DNA from: a bacterium
GTDB lineage: Bacteria > Latescibacterota > Latescibacteria > Latescibacterales > Latescibacteraceae
Direction of reading: 5' to 3'
DNA length: 50,300 bases
NCBI GenBank assembly: GCA_021372535.1
Contig: JAJFUH010000152.1
Coordinates: 1-50,300 of the forward strand
Made by a program: the position numbers and the translations under genes. Shown piece by piece: positions 8,872-17,666 of the stretch; positions within the stretch are counted from its first letter, which is position 1, and every line of letters starts with the position of its first letter. The notes below the pieces were generated by a model. That model made no database searches. It was not told the DNA's origin and worked only from the letters and a program-made list of their open reading frames with translations.

Positions 8872-10044
8872 ATGAGATTATATCCTCTAAAAGACATAAC
8901 CGAAGGAATGGTCCTCGGTAAATCAATCTACAATATGAACGGCACGCTTCTGCTCGGGGCCGGATTCCGAATAAATCTTGACATAATCTCAAAGTTGAAT
9001 GCACGCGGTTATACCCATGTCTATATCATGGAAGAGGGTACGGAAGAAATTATTCCAGAGGATGTGATTTCCGAAGAACACCGCCTCCAGGCGAAAATGA
9101 AACTTGCCGACAAAGTCGAGGTTGTCAAGAATATTGCCAACTTCAAGAACCTGACGATAGATAAAGCAACGGATCTCATGGAGAGCGGTTATCTTGAGAA
9201 AGTAAGCATTTCCTTTGAGCTCAGAAAGCTGGTCAAGGAGATTCTCAGAGATATATCCGAAACCGGCTCAAAATTCATGAACACCATTATGATTAAATCC
9301 AAGGATTCATACTTTCTGGATCATTCCATAAATACCACCGTGCTCGCCATACTGATCGGTTCGAAGTACCGCTTCTCAAACACGGAACTTACCAGCCTCG
9401 CACTGGGAACGCTGCTTCATGATATCGGCAAGATTATCATCGAACAGTTAGATGAAACCAGCAAAAGTAAAGCAGGAGCCAATCTTTACAAGGAACACCC
9501 GACTTTCGGTTATATTCTCCTTAAAAACAGCCCCGATGTCACCATCCTGGAAACCCAGATTGTCAATCAGCACCATGAGTTCCAGGACGGCTCCGGATTC
9601 CCCATAGGATTGAAAGGTCAGAACCTTCCCCCGGTTAAAGACGAGAAAAAAAGAGAAAACGGCCATATTTTCAGGCTCGCGGAAATAACCTGTGTGGCAA
9701 ATGCTTTCGATAACCTTGTTCTGAACCCCTTGCAGACGAAAAATCTTACACCCCAGGATGCGCTTGGTGAATTGATTATCAACGCCGGAAGCCACTTTAA
9801 CAGGGACATTATCGAAACCCTTCACCAGGTTGTTCCGATGTTCCCCGTGGGAACGCATGTCAAGATCACCGATATCGTGGATCCTAACCTTATCGGATGT
9901 TACGGCGTTGTGGCTAAAATTAACGAGGCGGCTCTCAACAAACCGATTATCATCATTACCTCAAACAAAAAAAGGAAAAAAATCAAACCCATCATGATCG
10001 ATACTTCACGATTGAACCGCATAGAACTCAAACTTATCATTTAG
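8872..10044 (+). CDS. HD-GYP domain protein, putative c-di-GMP phosphodiesterase
   Basis: A 390-residue soluble protein. The N-terminal part (1-60) is a small beta-rich domain like those preceding many HD-GYP domains. The HD-GYP domain spans about 140-310: H151, HDIGK (183-187), H209, and HHEFQDGSGFP (234-244). This family hydrolyses cyclic di-GMP at a two- or three-metal centre. The signature GYP is here GFP, a conservative change seen in active members. A C-terminal beta domain (about 325-390) ends in a Lys-rich strand. There is no receiver domain, so input must come through another partner. The ribosome-binding site is weak. The 193-nt gap after rpoN is extremely AT-rich and holds nothing I can name. 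Confidence 0.88.
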   Translation: MRLYPLKDITEGMVLGKSIYNMNGTLLLGAGFRINLDIISKLNARGYTHVYIMEEGTEEIIPEDVISEEHRLQAKMKLADKVEVVKNIANFKNLTIDKATDLMESGYLEKVSISFELRKLVKEILRDISETGSKFMNTIMIKSKDSYFLDHSINTTVLAILIGSKYRFSNTELTSLALGTLLHDIGKIIIEQLDETSKSKAGANLYKEHPTFGYILLKNSPDVTILETQIVNQHHEFQDGSGFPIGLKGQNLPPVKDEKKRENGHIFRLAEITCVANAFDNLVLNPLQTKNLTPQDALGELIINAGSHFNRDIIETLHQVVPMFPVGTHVKITDIVDPNLIGCYGVVAKINEAALNKPIIIITSNKKRKKIKPIMIDTSRLNRIELKLII

Positions 10045-10233
10045 CGCAGAAAAGGCAGCCCGCTCGACCATTTCAATCCCCATCCCCATGTAATACTTTT
10101 TATTGCCTTGTTTTTTATAATTTTATAAACGATGGGGTATTGCCCGGCATTTTATTGGCATGTCCGTTATAACAGCATATCACCAAGGATATACTGGAGT
10201 CCGGAATAATCTGAAAATCCGGATATATATCAT

Positions 10234-11274
10234 ATGGCCATACTTATTCTCTATTTACTTATCGCCCTCACGGTTTCATTTATCTGTTCGCTTCTTGAAT
10301 CGATTATGCTCTCCGTAACCCACGCTCATATTGCGGTACTGATTAAAAACGGGCACAAGAGCGGGCGTCTGCTCAGAACCATGAAAAAAAACATCAATCA
10401 CCCGCTCGCCACCATTCTGACCCTTAACACTGTTGCCAATACCGTCGGAGCCGCCATGGTAGGTACCCAGGCATATTCACTGTATGGCGTCGAGTGGGCG
10501 GCATTTGTCTCGGGCATACTCACCGTGCTGATTCTCGTGTTTTCGGAGATTATCCCCAAAACCCTCGGGGCCGTGTACTGGAAAACCCTGTCCCCGTTTG
10601 CCGCATATTTCCTGAAAGCTCTTATGGTCATACTCTACCCCATTGTCATCTTTCTCGAGAAGATATCGAAATTAATCTCCCGAAAAGGACCGTCCGCCAG
10701 AATAACCCGTGAAGAGCTCCTCGTTCTTGCGGAAATCGGCCTGCGCGAGGGAATTCTCGAACACGATGAAGCCCGTATTCTCGAAAATCTCCTCCTGCTC
10801 AGGGAGATACGAACCGGAGATATCCTGACTCCGCGGTCGGTCATGCTCGCTTTTCAGAAGGATCAGACTGTCGGCGAGGTGGTCACTGCCCATCCGCGGA
10901 TACGTTTTTCACGGATTCCCGTGTTCGGGGACGATATTGACGATATAACCGGCGTCGTTCTCAGCAGAGAACTCCTGGAGGCATATTATACCGGCAGGGA
11001 AAAGGAAACAATCGAACGCCTCACAAAACCGATTTTCGCCATACCCGATTCAAAACCGATTGCCGATCTCATCGAGGATTTTATCAACCGCCGTGAACAT
11101 ATATTCCTCGTTGTCGATGAATACGGCGGTACGGGAGGGATTGTGACGCTCGAGGATGCGGTTGAAACCCTCCTCGGTGTTGAAATCGTGGACGAACACG
11201 ATTCGGTCGAGGACATGCGCGCCCATGCGCTCGAACAGTGGAAAAAACGCCGCCAGGAGCGGCACACGTTGTGA
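10234..11274 (+). CDS. CNNM/CorC-like membrane protein with CBS pair
   Basis: A 346-residue integral membrane protein. Residues 1-140 form the CNNM (DUF21) transmembrane domain with about four hydrophobic segments and the conserved SEIIPKTLG motif. A CBS-domain pair follows (about 185-315, including ILTPRSVM and VVDEYGGTGGIVTLEDAVETLLG). The family is linked to magnesium/cobalt export and metal homeostasis. The usual C-terminal CorC/HlyC domain is absent: the protein stops about 25 residues after the CBS pair. It probably sits in the inner membrane. It is alone between the HD-GYP and methyltransferase-like genes. Confidence 0.9.
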   Translation: MAILILYLLIALTVSFICSLLESIMLSVTHAHIAVLIKNGHKSGRLLRTMKKNINHPLATILTLNTVANTVGAAMVGTQAYSLYGVEWAAFVSGILTVLILVFSEIIPKTLGAVYWKTLSPFAAYFLKALMVILYPIVIFLEKISKLISRKGPSARITREELLVLAEIGLREGILEHDEARILENLLLLREIRTGDILTPRSVMLAFQKDQTVGEVVTAHPRIRFSRIPVFGDDIDDITGVVLSRELLEAYYTGREKETIERLTKPIFAIPDSKPIADLIEDFINRREHIFLVVDEYGGTGGIVTLEDAVETLLGVEIVDEHDSVEDMRAHALEQWKKRRQERHTL

Positions 11275-11356
11275 TGATATATGGTTGCTGACGGAAAATT
11301 CCCATTTTGTTTCCCCCCATCTTCCCCTTGCTCCGCGCCTCCTTATCCATTACCTT

Positions 11357-11390
11357 TCTCTCCGTGGTCTCCGTGCCTCTGTGGTTAACT
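11357..11390 (+). repeat. CTCCGTGG dispersed repeat, copy 1
   Basis: Three near-repeats of TCTCCGTGG/CTCCGTGCC with a 9-10 nt period, ending GTGGTTAAC. Related copies lie at 24901-24935 and 32384-32450, both between genes. Translated on the opposite strand, such copies yield chance peptides like NHRGTETTE. Confidence 0.65.
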
Positions 11391-11426
11391 TTTATCTGTC
11401 GATTCCACCATATTTCAGGACATATC

Positions 11427-12440
11427 ATGACAAAACGCGAAGTCATACGGACGGTGCTCGACGGCGGTAAGCCCCCGTACGTCCCGTGGTCGTTCTCGTT
11501 CACCGCGGAAGCACGGGAAAAGCTCGTCGCGCACTACGGTCACGACGATATCATGAATGCGACCGGCAGCCATGTGCTCGGTCTCGGAAGCGATATCGGT
11601 TTTTTCGAGGATATCGGGGACAGTTGCGTCCGCGACGTGTTCGGCGTCGTATGGGACAGGAGCATCGACAAAGACATCGGCGCTGTCCGGGGACAGGTGC
11701 TTCATGAGCCGACACTACGGGGTTACACATTCCCCGATCCGCTCGACCGTAGATTTTTCGAGGGGATTCCCGGCATGATCGGGCGGTACGGCGACCGGTT
11801 CAGGGTGTACCAGATCGGGTTTTCCCTTTTCGAGCGGGCGTGGACGCTCCGCGGCATGGAAAATCTCCTCATGGATTTCTACGACCATCCCGGATTCGTC
11901 CGCGACCTGTTCGAGGCCATCGCCGATTACAATATCGCGCAGATCGGGGAGGCGCTCAGGTACGACATCGACGCTGTCTATTTCGGCGATGACTGGGGGC
12001 AGCAGCACGGTCTGCTCATGGGGCCGGTCGTCTGGCGCGAGTTCATCCTCCCCGTGCTCGGGCGGATGTATGGCGTCGTGCGCGAAGCCGGGAAATATGT
12101 CATGATTCATTCCTGCGGCGATGTGGACGAGCTTTTCGACGATCTTGCCGGAATCGGGCTCTCCTGTTTCAACCCGTTCCAGCCCGAGGTGATGGATGTG
12201 GCCATGCTCATCGGCCGGTACCGTGGTCGTCTTGCCTTTTTCGGTGGCCTGTCAACCCAGCGGACGCTGCCGTACGGGACTGCCGATGATGTACGTCGCG
12301 AGGTAGGACGGCTCATCGGGCTCGGAGGGAATGGCGGTTATATCCTCGCCCCGGCGCATGCGGTCGAGGGCGATGTCCCTCTCGAAAACATGCTCGCCTT
12401 CATCGAGGCTGTCAGGGAACAGCCGGGATACCATGGATAA
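11427..12440 (+). CDS. URO-D/methylcobamide methyltransferase-like protein
   Basis: A 337-residue cytoplasmic protein of the uroporphyrinogen decarboxylase (URO-D) superfamily. The motif HSCG at 228-231 is the zinc-ligand pair of MtaA/MtbA-type methylcobamide methyltransferases, and the C-terminal LAPAHAVEGDVPLENM is typical of this branch. True HemE decarboxylases lack HSCG, so a methyl-group transfer or related demethylation role is more likely than haem synthesis. No corrinoid protein gene is nearby, so the substrate is unknown. The start is ATG 11427, with CAGGA six nt upstream; an in-frame TTG 40 codons earlier would include repeat sequence and is rejected. Confidence 0.85.
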   Translation: MTKREVIRTVLDGGKPPYVPWSFSFTAEAREKLVAHYGHDDIMNATGSHVLGLGSDIGFFEDIGDSCVRDVFGVVWDRSIDKDIGAVRGQVLHEPTLRGYTFPDPLDRRFFEGIPGMIGRYGDRFRVYQIGFSLFERAWTLRGMENLLMDFYDHPGFVRDLFEAIADYNIAQIGEALRYDIDAVYFGDDWGQQHGLLMGPVVWREFILPVLGRMYGVVREAGKYVMIHSCGDVDELFDDLAGIGLSCFNPFQPEVMDVAMLIGRYRGRLAFFGGLSTQRTLPYGTADDVRREVGRLIGLGGNGGYILAPAHAVEGDVPLENMLAFIEAVREQPGYHG

Positions 12441-12509
12441 CGGTTCACGGTTTGTGAGCGTACATGACTGTGCGGCGGGTTGTTGAAATGGATACATGAG
12501 GTTTTTCCA

Positions 12510-12929
12510 ATGAACAACCGGAGAATTTGGTTTACGGGACTATGGTCAAGGGCTGCCGTTATCGTGCTGACTCTTGTTGTGCCGGGTGTTCTGTACGCAG
12601 GAGTTTCTGTTGCACAGGGAAGCGGCGAAACCGTACCGGCGGAAAATCATAAATCCGTCTCAACCATCGATACGGTCTTCATCTCGCTGTTTCTGCTTGT
12701 CGTGCCTTTTGCATTTTACCTGTACGCACTTGGCCGCAGAAAAATAAACCAGGACAGCATTACACCTTCCAGACATGGATTCAGTCATTTCCCACCGACC
12801 AAACAGAACACAAAACCTGCTGTGAGCGGCCAGACCCTGATTCTGGTATCGCTCATACTCATTATAGTCGGCGTTCTCGGGTGGGTCTATATCCGCGAGA
12901 TATTTCAGCAGCTCATTAACAGAAAATAA
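12510..12929 (+). CDS. Small membrane protein of unknown function
   Basis: A 139-residue protein with an N-terminal hydrophobic segment (about 12-32, signal peptide or anchor), a second at about 56-76 (VFISLFLLVVPFAFYLYAL) and a third near the C-terminus (about 113-133). A polar loop between the last two is rich in Ser, Pro, Gln and Lys. I recognise no family. ATG 12510 has GAGG eight nt upstream and is preferred over an in-frame TTG at 12480. It follows the methyltransferase-like gene by 69 nt and is followed by a palindrome that could terminate both strands. Confidence 0.65.
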   Translation: MNNRRIWFTGLWSRAAVIVLTLVVPGVLYAGVSVAQGSGETVPAENHKSVSTIDTVFISLFLLVVPFAFYLYALGRRKINQDSITPSRHGFSHFPPTKQNTKPAVSGQTLILVSLILIIVGVLGWVYIREIFQQLINRK

Positions 12930-12931
12930 AA

Positions 12932-12961
12932 TGCAGGGGCAATTCATGAATCACCCCTGCA
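12932..12961. terminator. Palindrome of the GGGGCAATTCATGAAT family, likely bidirectional terminator
   Basis: Arms TGCAGGGG (12932-12939) and CCCCTGCA (12954-12961) enclose the self-complementary core ATTCATGAAT. It lies between convergent genes. No T tract is present, so rho-independent termination is not assured. Related palindromes occur at 24875-24902 and 33793-33819. Confidence 0.55.
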
Positions 12962-13036
12962 AATGATACATCGGTCAGATACGAAATCAATCCGTGTCAA
13001 TTTGTCCGACCCGCGATATTCCGTGTTCCATACGGT

Positions 13037-14416
13037 TCAGTACCCGCGCTGTGTTGCGAGTGTGCCCATTTCCGCATTGTAAGCGTTCCCCCAGGTGAGA
13101 GCGCCATTGAAATGGATTGCCGGCGTGTTGCCCGTCCGCCGGATGATCTCCTCGGCAAGTTCTGTGCTCATCACCCAGAGAATCGAGGTTGCGAGAATCC
13201 CCGAAGTCGGGCATACCTTCTGTTCGAATCCCGGAATGGCAAAAAGACCGTACGTGTCACTGATTCTCCCCACATGCACCTCGGTTTCCTTGAACACGCA
13301 CCGTCCCTGGGGGAGCGCATGGTTGCGCGATACCGGCCCGATCGAGGCGACTCTCATGCCGAGTTCCTTGAACGTGTCGAGGTTTTTGAGGTCGGCTTCG
13401 TCGTCCGGTTTGTAGGTTCCCATGATGACACAGTCCTTTGCAGTGATCTCCTTTATGTTACCATCGGCAAGCCCGCGGGCGAAGAAAAATCCGCCGCGCC
13501 GTCCCGTTGCCTCTCCCGCCAGGGAATCGAAATAACGGCTGTAGAAGTAAACTTTCCCGCCGCCGAGCAGGGTGTCGACCGCCATGTTCGCCATTTTCCT
13601 GATATCGCCCAGCTCGGAGCCCACGAGCTCCATCTGGCGCATGACCTCGTCGAAGTAGTCGTCCATGAGCGGCCTGTCGAGATTGACCCACGGCACCCGG
13701 TCACCGGACAGTTTTGGCTCATCGCCCTTGACCGCTGCCGATTTGCCGTTGCGGGCGAGGATACGGCAGGCGTCCGCGACCATCATCCACAGTATGGTGC
13801 CGTTGAGCGGGCCGGATTCCGGGCCGAGCGGCGCGGGCGATCCCGGTATATTGACCTGCGCACCGAGGTGGTCGACGTTGGTTTCGATCCAGATATCGGC
13901 AAACGGCCGGATTTTAAGCTTCTGGATGTCGGGGACGATGTTCTCGTAGCCCATGACATCGCCGCCCCAGGGGCATGGCCCGCCGACGATGAAGAGTTCG
14001 CGCCTGGCGATGTCCTCGATGTATCCCGCCGGCCAGGGAAAATTGGCAAGCACGAGGTCGCCGTCCTTGACCTTGTCCTTATCGTACCCGGCGGTGAGAA
14101 TTTCCGGCTGGCCGTTACGGCCGGGGAAGAGGTCTGCCGCGTTCGTATGGCCGAGGTCCCAGCAGCTCCAGACACGGTGTCCTTTTTCCACCGTTCGGGC
14201 GATTGCATAGGCGGCTTCGAGAATGTTGTCGGACTGGGTTGCACGCACCCTTCTCAGCAAGTCCATCACTTTTCTCGTGTAGGTGAGCGAGAGCGGTCCC
14301 GGGCCCTCAAAACGCGGAGGAAGCGGTGGTTTGTCGAATGCGGAGGTTTTGAAGGATGTACCACCCATACCGGCAAATGCGAGCGGAATGAGCTTGAACG
14401 TTTCCCGTCGTTTCAT
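13037..14416 (-). CDS. Exported protein with apparent tandem SIS-like halves (paralogue A)
   Basis: A 459-residue protein starting MKRRETFKLIPLAFAG, a twin-arginine-like leader without the ideal Phe position. The N-terminal half has AAYAIARTVEKGHRVWSCWDLGHT and the C-terminal half has MAVDTLLGGGKVYFYSRY and later CVIMGTYKPDDEADLKNLDTFKELGMRV. In each half a helix, a Gly-rich turn and a strand are followed by a strand-and-spacing pattern like sugar-isomerase (SIS) domains, which bind phosphosugars. This fold assignment is inference. The protein is about 50% alike to the product of the divergent gene at 14734, so they are paralogues. ATG 14416 is preceded by AAGGAGC. I cannot name a substrate. 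Confidence 0.7.
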   Translation of the reverse strand: MKRRETFKLIPLAFAGMGGTSFKTSAFDKPPLPPRFEGPGPLSLTYTRKVMDLLRRVRATQSDNILEAAYAIARTVEKGHRVWSCWDLGHTNAADLFPGRNGQPEILTAGYDKDKVKDGDLVLANFPWPAGYIEDIARRELFIVGGPCPWGGDVMGYENIVPDIQKLKIRPFADIWIETNVDHLGAQVNIPGSPAPLGPESGPLNGTILWMMVADACRILARNGKSAAVKGDEPKLSGDRVPWVNLDRPLMDDYFDEVMRQMELVGSELGDIRKMANMAVDTLLGGGKVYFYSRYFDSLAGEATGRRGGFFFARGLADGNIKEITAKDCVIMGTYKPDDEADLKNLDTFKELGMRVASIGPVSRNHALPQGRCVFKETEVHVGRISDTYGLFAIPGFEQKVCPTSGILATSILWVMSTELAEEIIRRTGNTPAIHFNGALTWGNAYNAEMGTLATQRGY

Positions 14417-14733
14417 GAGTTTGCTCCTTATAATAAAGGTTTATGACGGCATGGAAAGATAATATGTAATAATAAAACATTTTCATGGAACGGCAATGAA
14501 GTTTTCGCGGGTCAGCGATATTCCTACCTATTCACAGGATTCAATGGAACGCGGATTTACGCGGATTGGGCGGATATACACGGATTTGAATTATATTTTT
14601 TGTATCAGGTACGATGATTATATTCTTTTACTTTACGAATTCACAGTTTTAAGTATCAATAATGTCCCAGGGTCTATGGTAGCACATTCATATCATAGGT
14701 TTTTCCGGAATTTATTAACCAAAGGAGAGCTGT
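14417..14733. other. Shared divergent promoter region of the SIS-like pair
   Basis: 317 nt between two head-to-head paralogous genes. It contains the second CGGAT-box repeat (14545-14590), AT-rich DNA on either side, and the ribosome-binding site AAAGGAGAG in front of the right-hand gene. No gene and no clear -35/-10 pair are seen. Confidence 0.5.
14545..14590 (+). repeat. CGGAT-box dispersed repeat, copy 2
   Basis: Begins TGGAACGCGGATTTACGCGG, with four CGGAT boxes in the same spacing as the copy at 378-425, ending GGATTTGAA. It lies between the two divergent SIS-like genes. Confidence 0.75.
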
Positions 14734-16182
14734 ATGAAACGACGCGATGCATTCAGGCTTATCCCGCTTTCGCTGGCGGGTGTCACAGGAATGGCGGCAA
14801 AGCTTTTTTCCGACGATCTTCGTTACAATTATCCGGGCGTGGATGCCGCACTCCACGAAAAACCCGGCGAGGGAATGCACGTTCCCGGCCCGGAGCTTCC
14901 GATTCCGCTTGCCATCAGATATACCCAAAAAGTGCGCGACATGCTCTTGTGGATACGGGAGACCCAGTCGGAGAACCTGCTCGAAGCCTCGTATGCCATA
15001 GCGCGGACGGTCATGAAGAGCGGCACCTGCTGGTACAACTGGGACACGGGGCACAGCACCACTTTCGATCTGTTCCCCGAGCGCAACGGTGTTCCGAATA
15101 TCTTCACCATAGGGTACGATCCTAAAAAATCCAAAAAGGGCGACCTCTTCCTCGTCAACATCTGGGGGGAGTCACTCGAGGAACAGAAGAAAAAGGGTGT
15201 TCTTATTATCGGGGCGCCGGTACCCTGGGGATCGGATGCGCGGAATTCCCACCTGATAGTCCGCGAGGGGGCGAAAACGAGAATCAGGCCGTACGCCGAC
15301 ATCTGGATCGACAACACCATGGACACGCTCGGCGCGATCATGCATGTCCCCGGCATGCCCGCTCCCATCGGGCCTGCTTCGGGCATTATCGGCATGACAA
15401 CCTTCTGGATGATGGTGGGCGATGCCTGCCGTATTCTCGCCCGGGACGGAAAATCGCTCGATGTGAGCGGCGACGAACCCCCGCTGTCGGGCAATGCGGT
15501 CGAGTGGATAAGCCTCAACAACCCGGTCATGGACGATTACTTCGAACAGCTCGTGCTCCAGATCGAAATGATCGGCGCCGAGCTGGGCACCATTCATGAT
15601 ATTGCCGCAATGGCCGTGGATTCGGTCCTCAAAGGCGGCAAAGTCTACGTCTACAGCCGGTATGAGAACTCGCTTTCAGTGGAAGCCAACACACGGCGCG
15701 GCGGTCTCGCGCTGACACAGGGTATCCACATGAAGGACGGCAGGCTTGTTTCCCCCGATGGCGATTTCAAGGGGACTTCGAACGATCTGGTGATCATGGG
15801 AATTTTCGAGCCGGACGACGAAGTCGATCTCAGGAATCTCGACACATTCAGAAGCTGCGGGATGAAGGTCGCTTCCATGGGACCGATGACCCGTGACATC
15901 AAGATTCCCGAAGGACGCACCGTTCCCAAAGAGGCCGATGTCCATGTCGGGCGCATGTGCGATACCTACGGTCTCTATGCCGTGCCGGGATTCAAGCGGA
16001 AGATATGCCCGACCTCGGGCCCGCTCCTCAACCAGATATTCTGGGCGACCTGCATGGAAATCGTGGAGGAAATGCTGCGTCGTACCGGCGACGTCCCGGG
16101 TGTGTTTTTCTCCGCCGCGATCAGAGGCGGAACCGAACATATGCACCGTATGCATGAACTCTACCGGGAACGGGGATACTGA
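14734..16182 (+). CDS. Exported protein with apparent tandem SIS-like halves (paralogue B)
   Basis: A 482-residue paralogue of the product at 13037-14416, sharing the MKRR leader, the spacing of both halves and blocks such as WMMVGDACRILARDGKS, DTYGLYAVPGF and CPTSG. The first half carries EASYAIARTVMKSGTCWYNWDTGHS, the second MAVDSVLKGGKVYVYSRYENS. The leader resembles a twin-arginine signal. The pattern fits duplicated SIS-like folds that bind sugar phosphates, but export out of the cytoplasm is unusual for that fold, so the role is open. The start ATG 14734 has AGGAG at ideal spacing. Transcription diverges from paralogue A; the downstream hairpin at 16334-16365 separates it from the convergent ABC exporter genes. 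Confidence 0.72.
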   Translation: MKRRDAFRLIPLSLAGVTGMAAKLFSDDLRYNYPGVDAALHEKPGEGMHVPGPELPIPLAIRYTQKVRDMLLWIRETQSENLLEASYAIARTVMKSGTCWYNWDTGHSTTFDLFPERNGVPNIFTIGYDPKKSKKGDLFLVNIWGESLEEQKKKGVLIIGAPVPWGSDARNSHLIVREGAKTRIRPYADIWIDNTMDTLGAIMHVPGMPAPIGPASGIIGMTTFWMMVGDACRILARDGKSLDVSGDEPPLSGNAVEWISLNNPVMDDYFEQLVLQIEMIGAELGTIHDIAAMAVDSVLKGGKVYVYSRYENSLSVEANTRRGGLALTQGIHMKDGRLVSPDGDFKGTSNDLVIMGIFEPDDEVDLRNLDTFRSCGMKVASMGPMTRDIKIPEGRTVPKEADVHVGRMCDTYGLYAVPGFKRKICPTSGPLLNQIFWATCMEIVEEMLRRTGDVPGVFFSAAIRGGTEHMHRMHELYRERGY

Positions 16183-16333
16183 TTCAAACATACATTCAGA
16201 TCGACATAAATAATGTGCGACTTACGAAATACGGTTTGAATGAGTTTAAAAATCCCAAATCGTAAATCTAAAATCGTAAATAATTTGTAAGGCTTGACTT
16301 ATTCAATAGCAACGTGGTATGACATACATGACA

Positions 16334-16365
16334 AGGGGTGGCTGCCTGAAGTCTGCACCACCCCT
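16334..16365. terminator. Hairpin between convergent genes
   Basis: AGGGGTGG (16334-16341) pairs with CCACCCCT (16358-16365), extended by TGC/GCA after a one-base bulge. It sits between the convergent SIS-like and ABC permease genes and may end both transcripts. There is no long T tract. Just upstream (about 16245-16280) are near-repeats of AAATCGTAAAT. Confidence 0.55.
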
Positions 16366-16406
16366 CGTCTATTCATGAAACACACATGTCAAGGTAAAAC
16401 CTGCAC

Positions 16407-17666
16407 TTACTCCGAGCGCACCCAGCGGAAAAGCTCCTTTATGCTCGGCTGTTTGCCGTACATGAGGATGCCGGTGCGGAAAACCTTCGATGCCGCCCAC
16501 ATTACCGCGGGGACTGAGAGCGCGAGAAGCGCTATGGACCCGATTATCTGAATCATCGGAAGATCGGGGCGGACCGCCATGCGGAGAATCATGACCATCG
16601 GTGTCGTGATCGGAATGAACGAGAGCACAACCGCCAGCATGCCTTCCGGCCTCTGGACAATGTAAAACCAGGCAACCATCGGGACAATGAGCGTGATTGT
16701 CACAGGCCCCATCAGACTCTGCGCTTCCTTGATATCGTTGCAGGCGGAGCCGATCGCCGCGAGTATCGATGAAACAAGCAGGAAACCCAGTATGTAGAAC
16801 AGAATGAAATATAAAAATATGCCGGGACTCATCATGATATTCAAACCGCGGATATGAGCCGTGACAAAAGCGGTGACCGCGTAGATACTGACGAGCGTCA
16901 GCCCTACGCCCGACTGTCCGAGTATCTTGCCCGTCATGAGCTGGAACGAGCTTACCGAGGCAAGGAGAATCTCGATCACCCGTGACGATTTCTCCTCGAT
17001 TACGCTCATGAGCAGACCCTGGCTCGTCGTTACAATTCCCATGAACATGAGGAACATGAAAAAGAACGGCATCATGAGGGCAACGAACTCGTTCTGCTTC
17101 TTTTCAGTTTTCGCCCGGAGATTGATCTGTTCCACAGGCACCCACCGACGCAGTTTCCCGATCAGCTCGGGGGACAGATTATTGAGGCGCAGACGGCTGT
17201 TGAACACCGCATCGTTGACAAGACGCTGCACGTTGGAAAACAGCTCGAAATCAGTAACCTTCACGCAATAAAACCGGACTCCGCCGTCGCCCTCGATAAC
17301 ATTCCCGTCGATGATGACATAACCGTCGATTTTACCGTCGAGCACGCTTCTCTTGAGATTTTCGGTCCTTGATTCGATAGTCTGATCCCTGACAATTTCC
17401 TGTTCAAAGAGCAGCTTTCGCTGTGGATGCGAGGCATTATAACCGCTAAACACGGTTTCGAGCTGTTCGGAAATCCCGGGTGAACTATTGAGCGCCACGA
17501 TATGCCTGTCGGGAAGAGCGCCAGACCTGCTTTTCTCCTGAAGCTTTATCGATACGAGAAAAGTAAGCCCCATCAGCACAAACGTGAACAATATACCTAT
17601 CAGGAAAGTCCTGGTCTTGACCGTTTCGATATACTCCCGCTGTGCTACTTTAAGAATTCTGTTCAT
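16407..17666 (-). CDS. ABC-2 type transporter permease (NatB-like)
   Basis: A 419-residue inner-membrane permease. The first transmembrane segment (about 20-45) follows a short cytoplasmic start MNRILKVAQREYIETVKTRTF, typical of NatB/ABC-2 permeases. A large periplasmic loop (about 45-205) follows, then five more hydrophobic segments (about 210-400). EEKSSRVIEILLASVSSFQLMTGKI is the family's conserved cytoplasmic motif. With the ATPase encoded just upstream it forms an exporter, perhaps for sodium or small molecules; the substrate cannot be read from sequence. I chose ATG 17666, where homology begins. It overlaps the 3' end of the ATPase gene by 17 nt, showing tight coupling. An ATG at 17699 would add 11 non-family residues. 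Confidence 0.9.
   Translation of the reverse strand: MNRILKVAQREYIETVKTRTFLIGILFTFVLMGLTFLVSIKLQEKSRSGALPDRHIVALNSSPGISEQLETVFSGYNASHPQRKLLFEQEIVRDQTIESRTENLKRSVLDGKIDGYVIIDGNVIEGDGGVRFYCVKVTDFELFSNVQRLVNDAVFNSRLRLNNLSPELIGKLRRWVPVEQINLRAKTEKKQNEFVALMMPFFFMFLMFMGIVTTSQGLLMSVIEEKSSRVIEILLASVSSFQLMTGKILGQSGVGLTLVSIYAVTAFVTAHIRGLNIMMSPGIFLYFILFYILGFLLVSSILAAIGSACNDIKEAQSLMGPVTITLIVPMVAWFYIVQRPEGMLAVVLSFIPITTPMVMILRMAVRPDLPMIQIIGSIALLALSVPAVMWAASKVFRTGILMYGKQPSIKELFRWVRSE

Noticed and set aside
10162-10178. TGGCATGTCCGTTAT as a sigma-54 promoter before the CNNM-like gene
   Set aside because: The GC of the -12 element is absent, so it does not meet the -24/-12 consensus.
10045-10233. Possible metal riboswitch before the CNNM-like gene
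   Set aside because: No conserved motif and only weak pairing (CCCCAT with ATGGGG) were found.
11307-11426. Extended N-terminus of the URO-D-like protein from a TTG at 11307
   Set aside because: This stretch includes the CTCCGTGG repeat, and ATG 11427 has a good ribosome-binding site and family-typical start.
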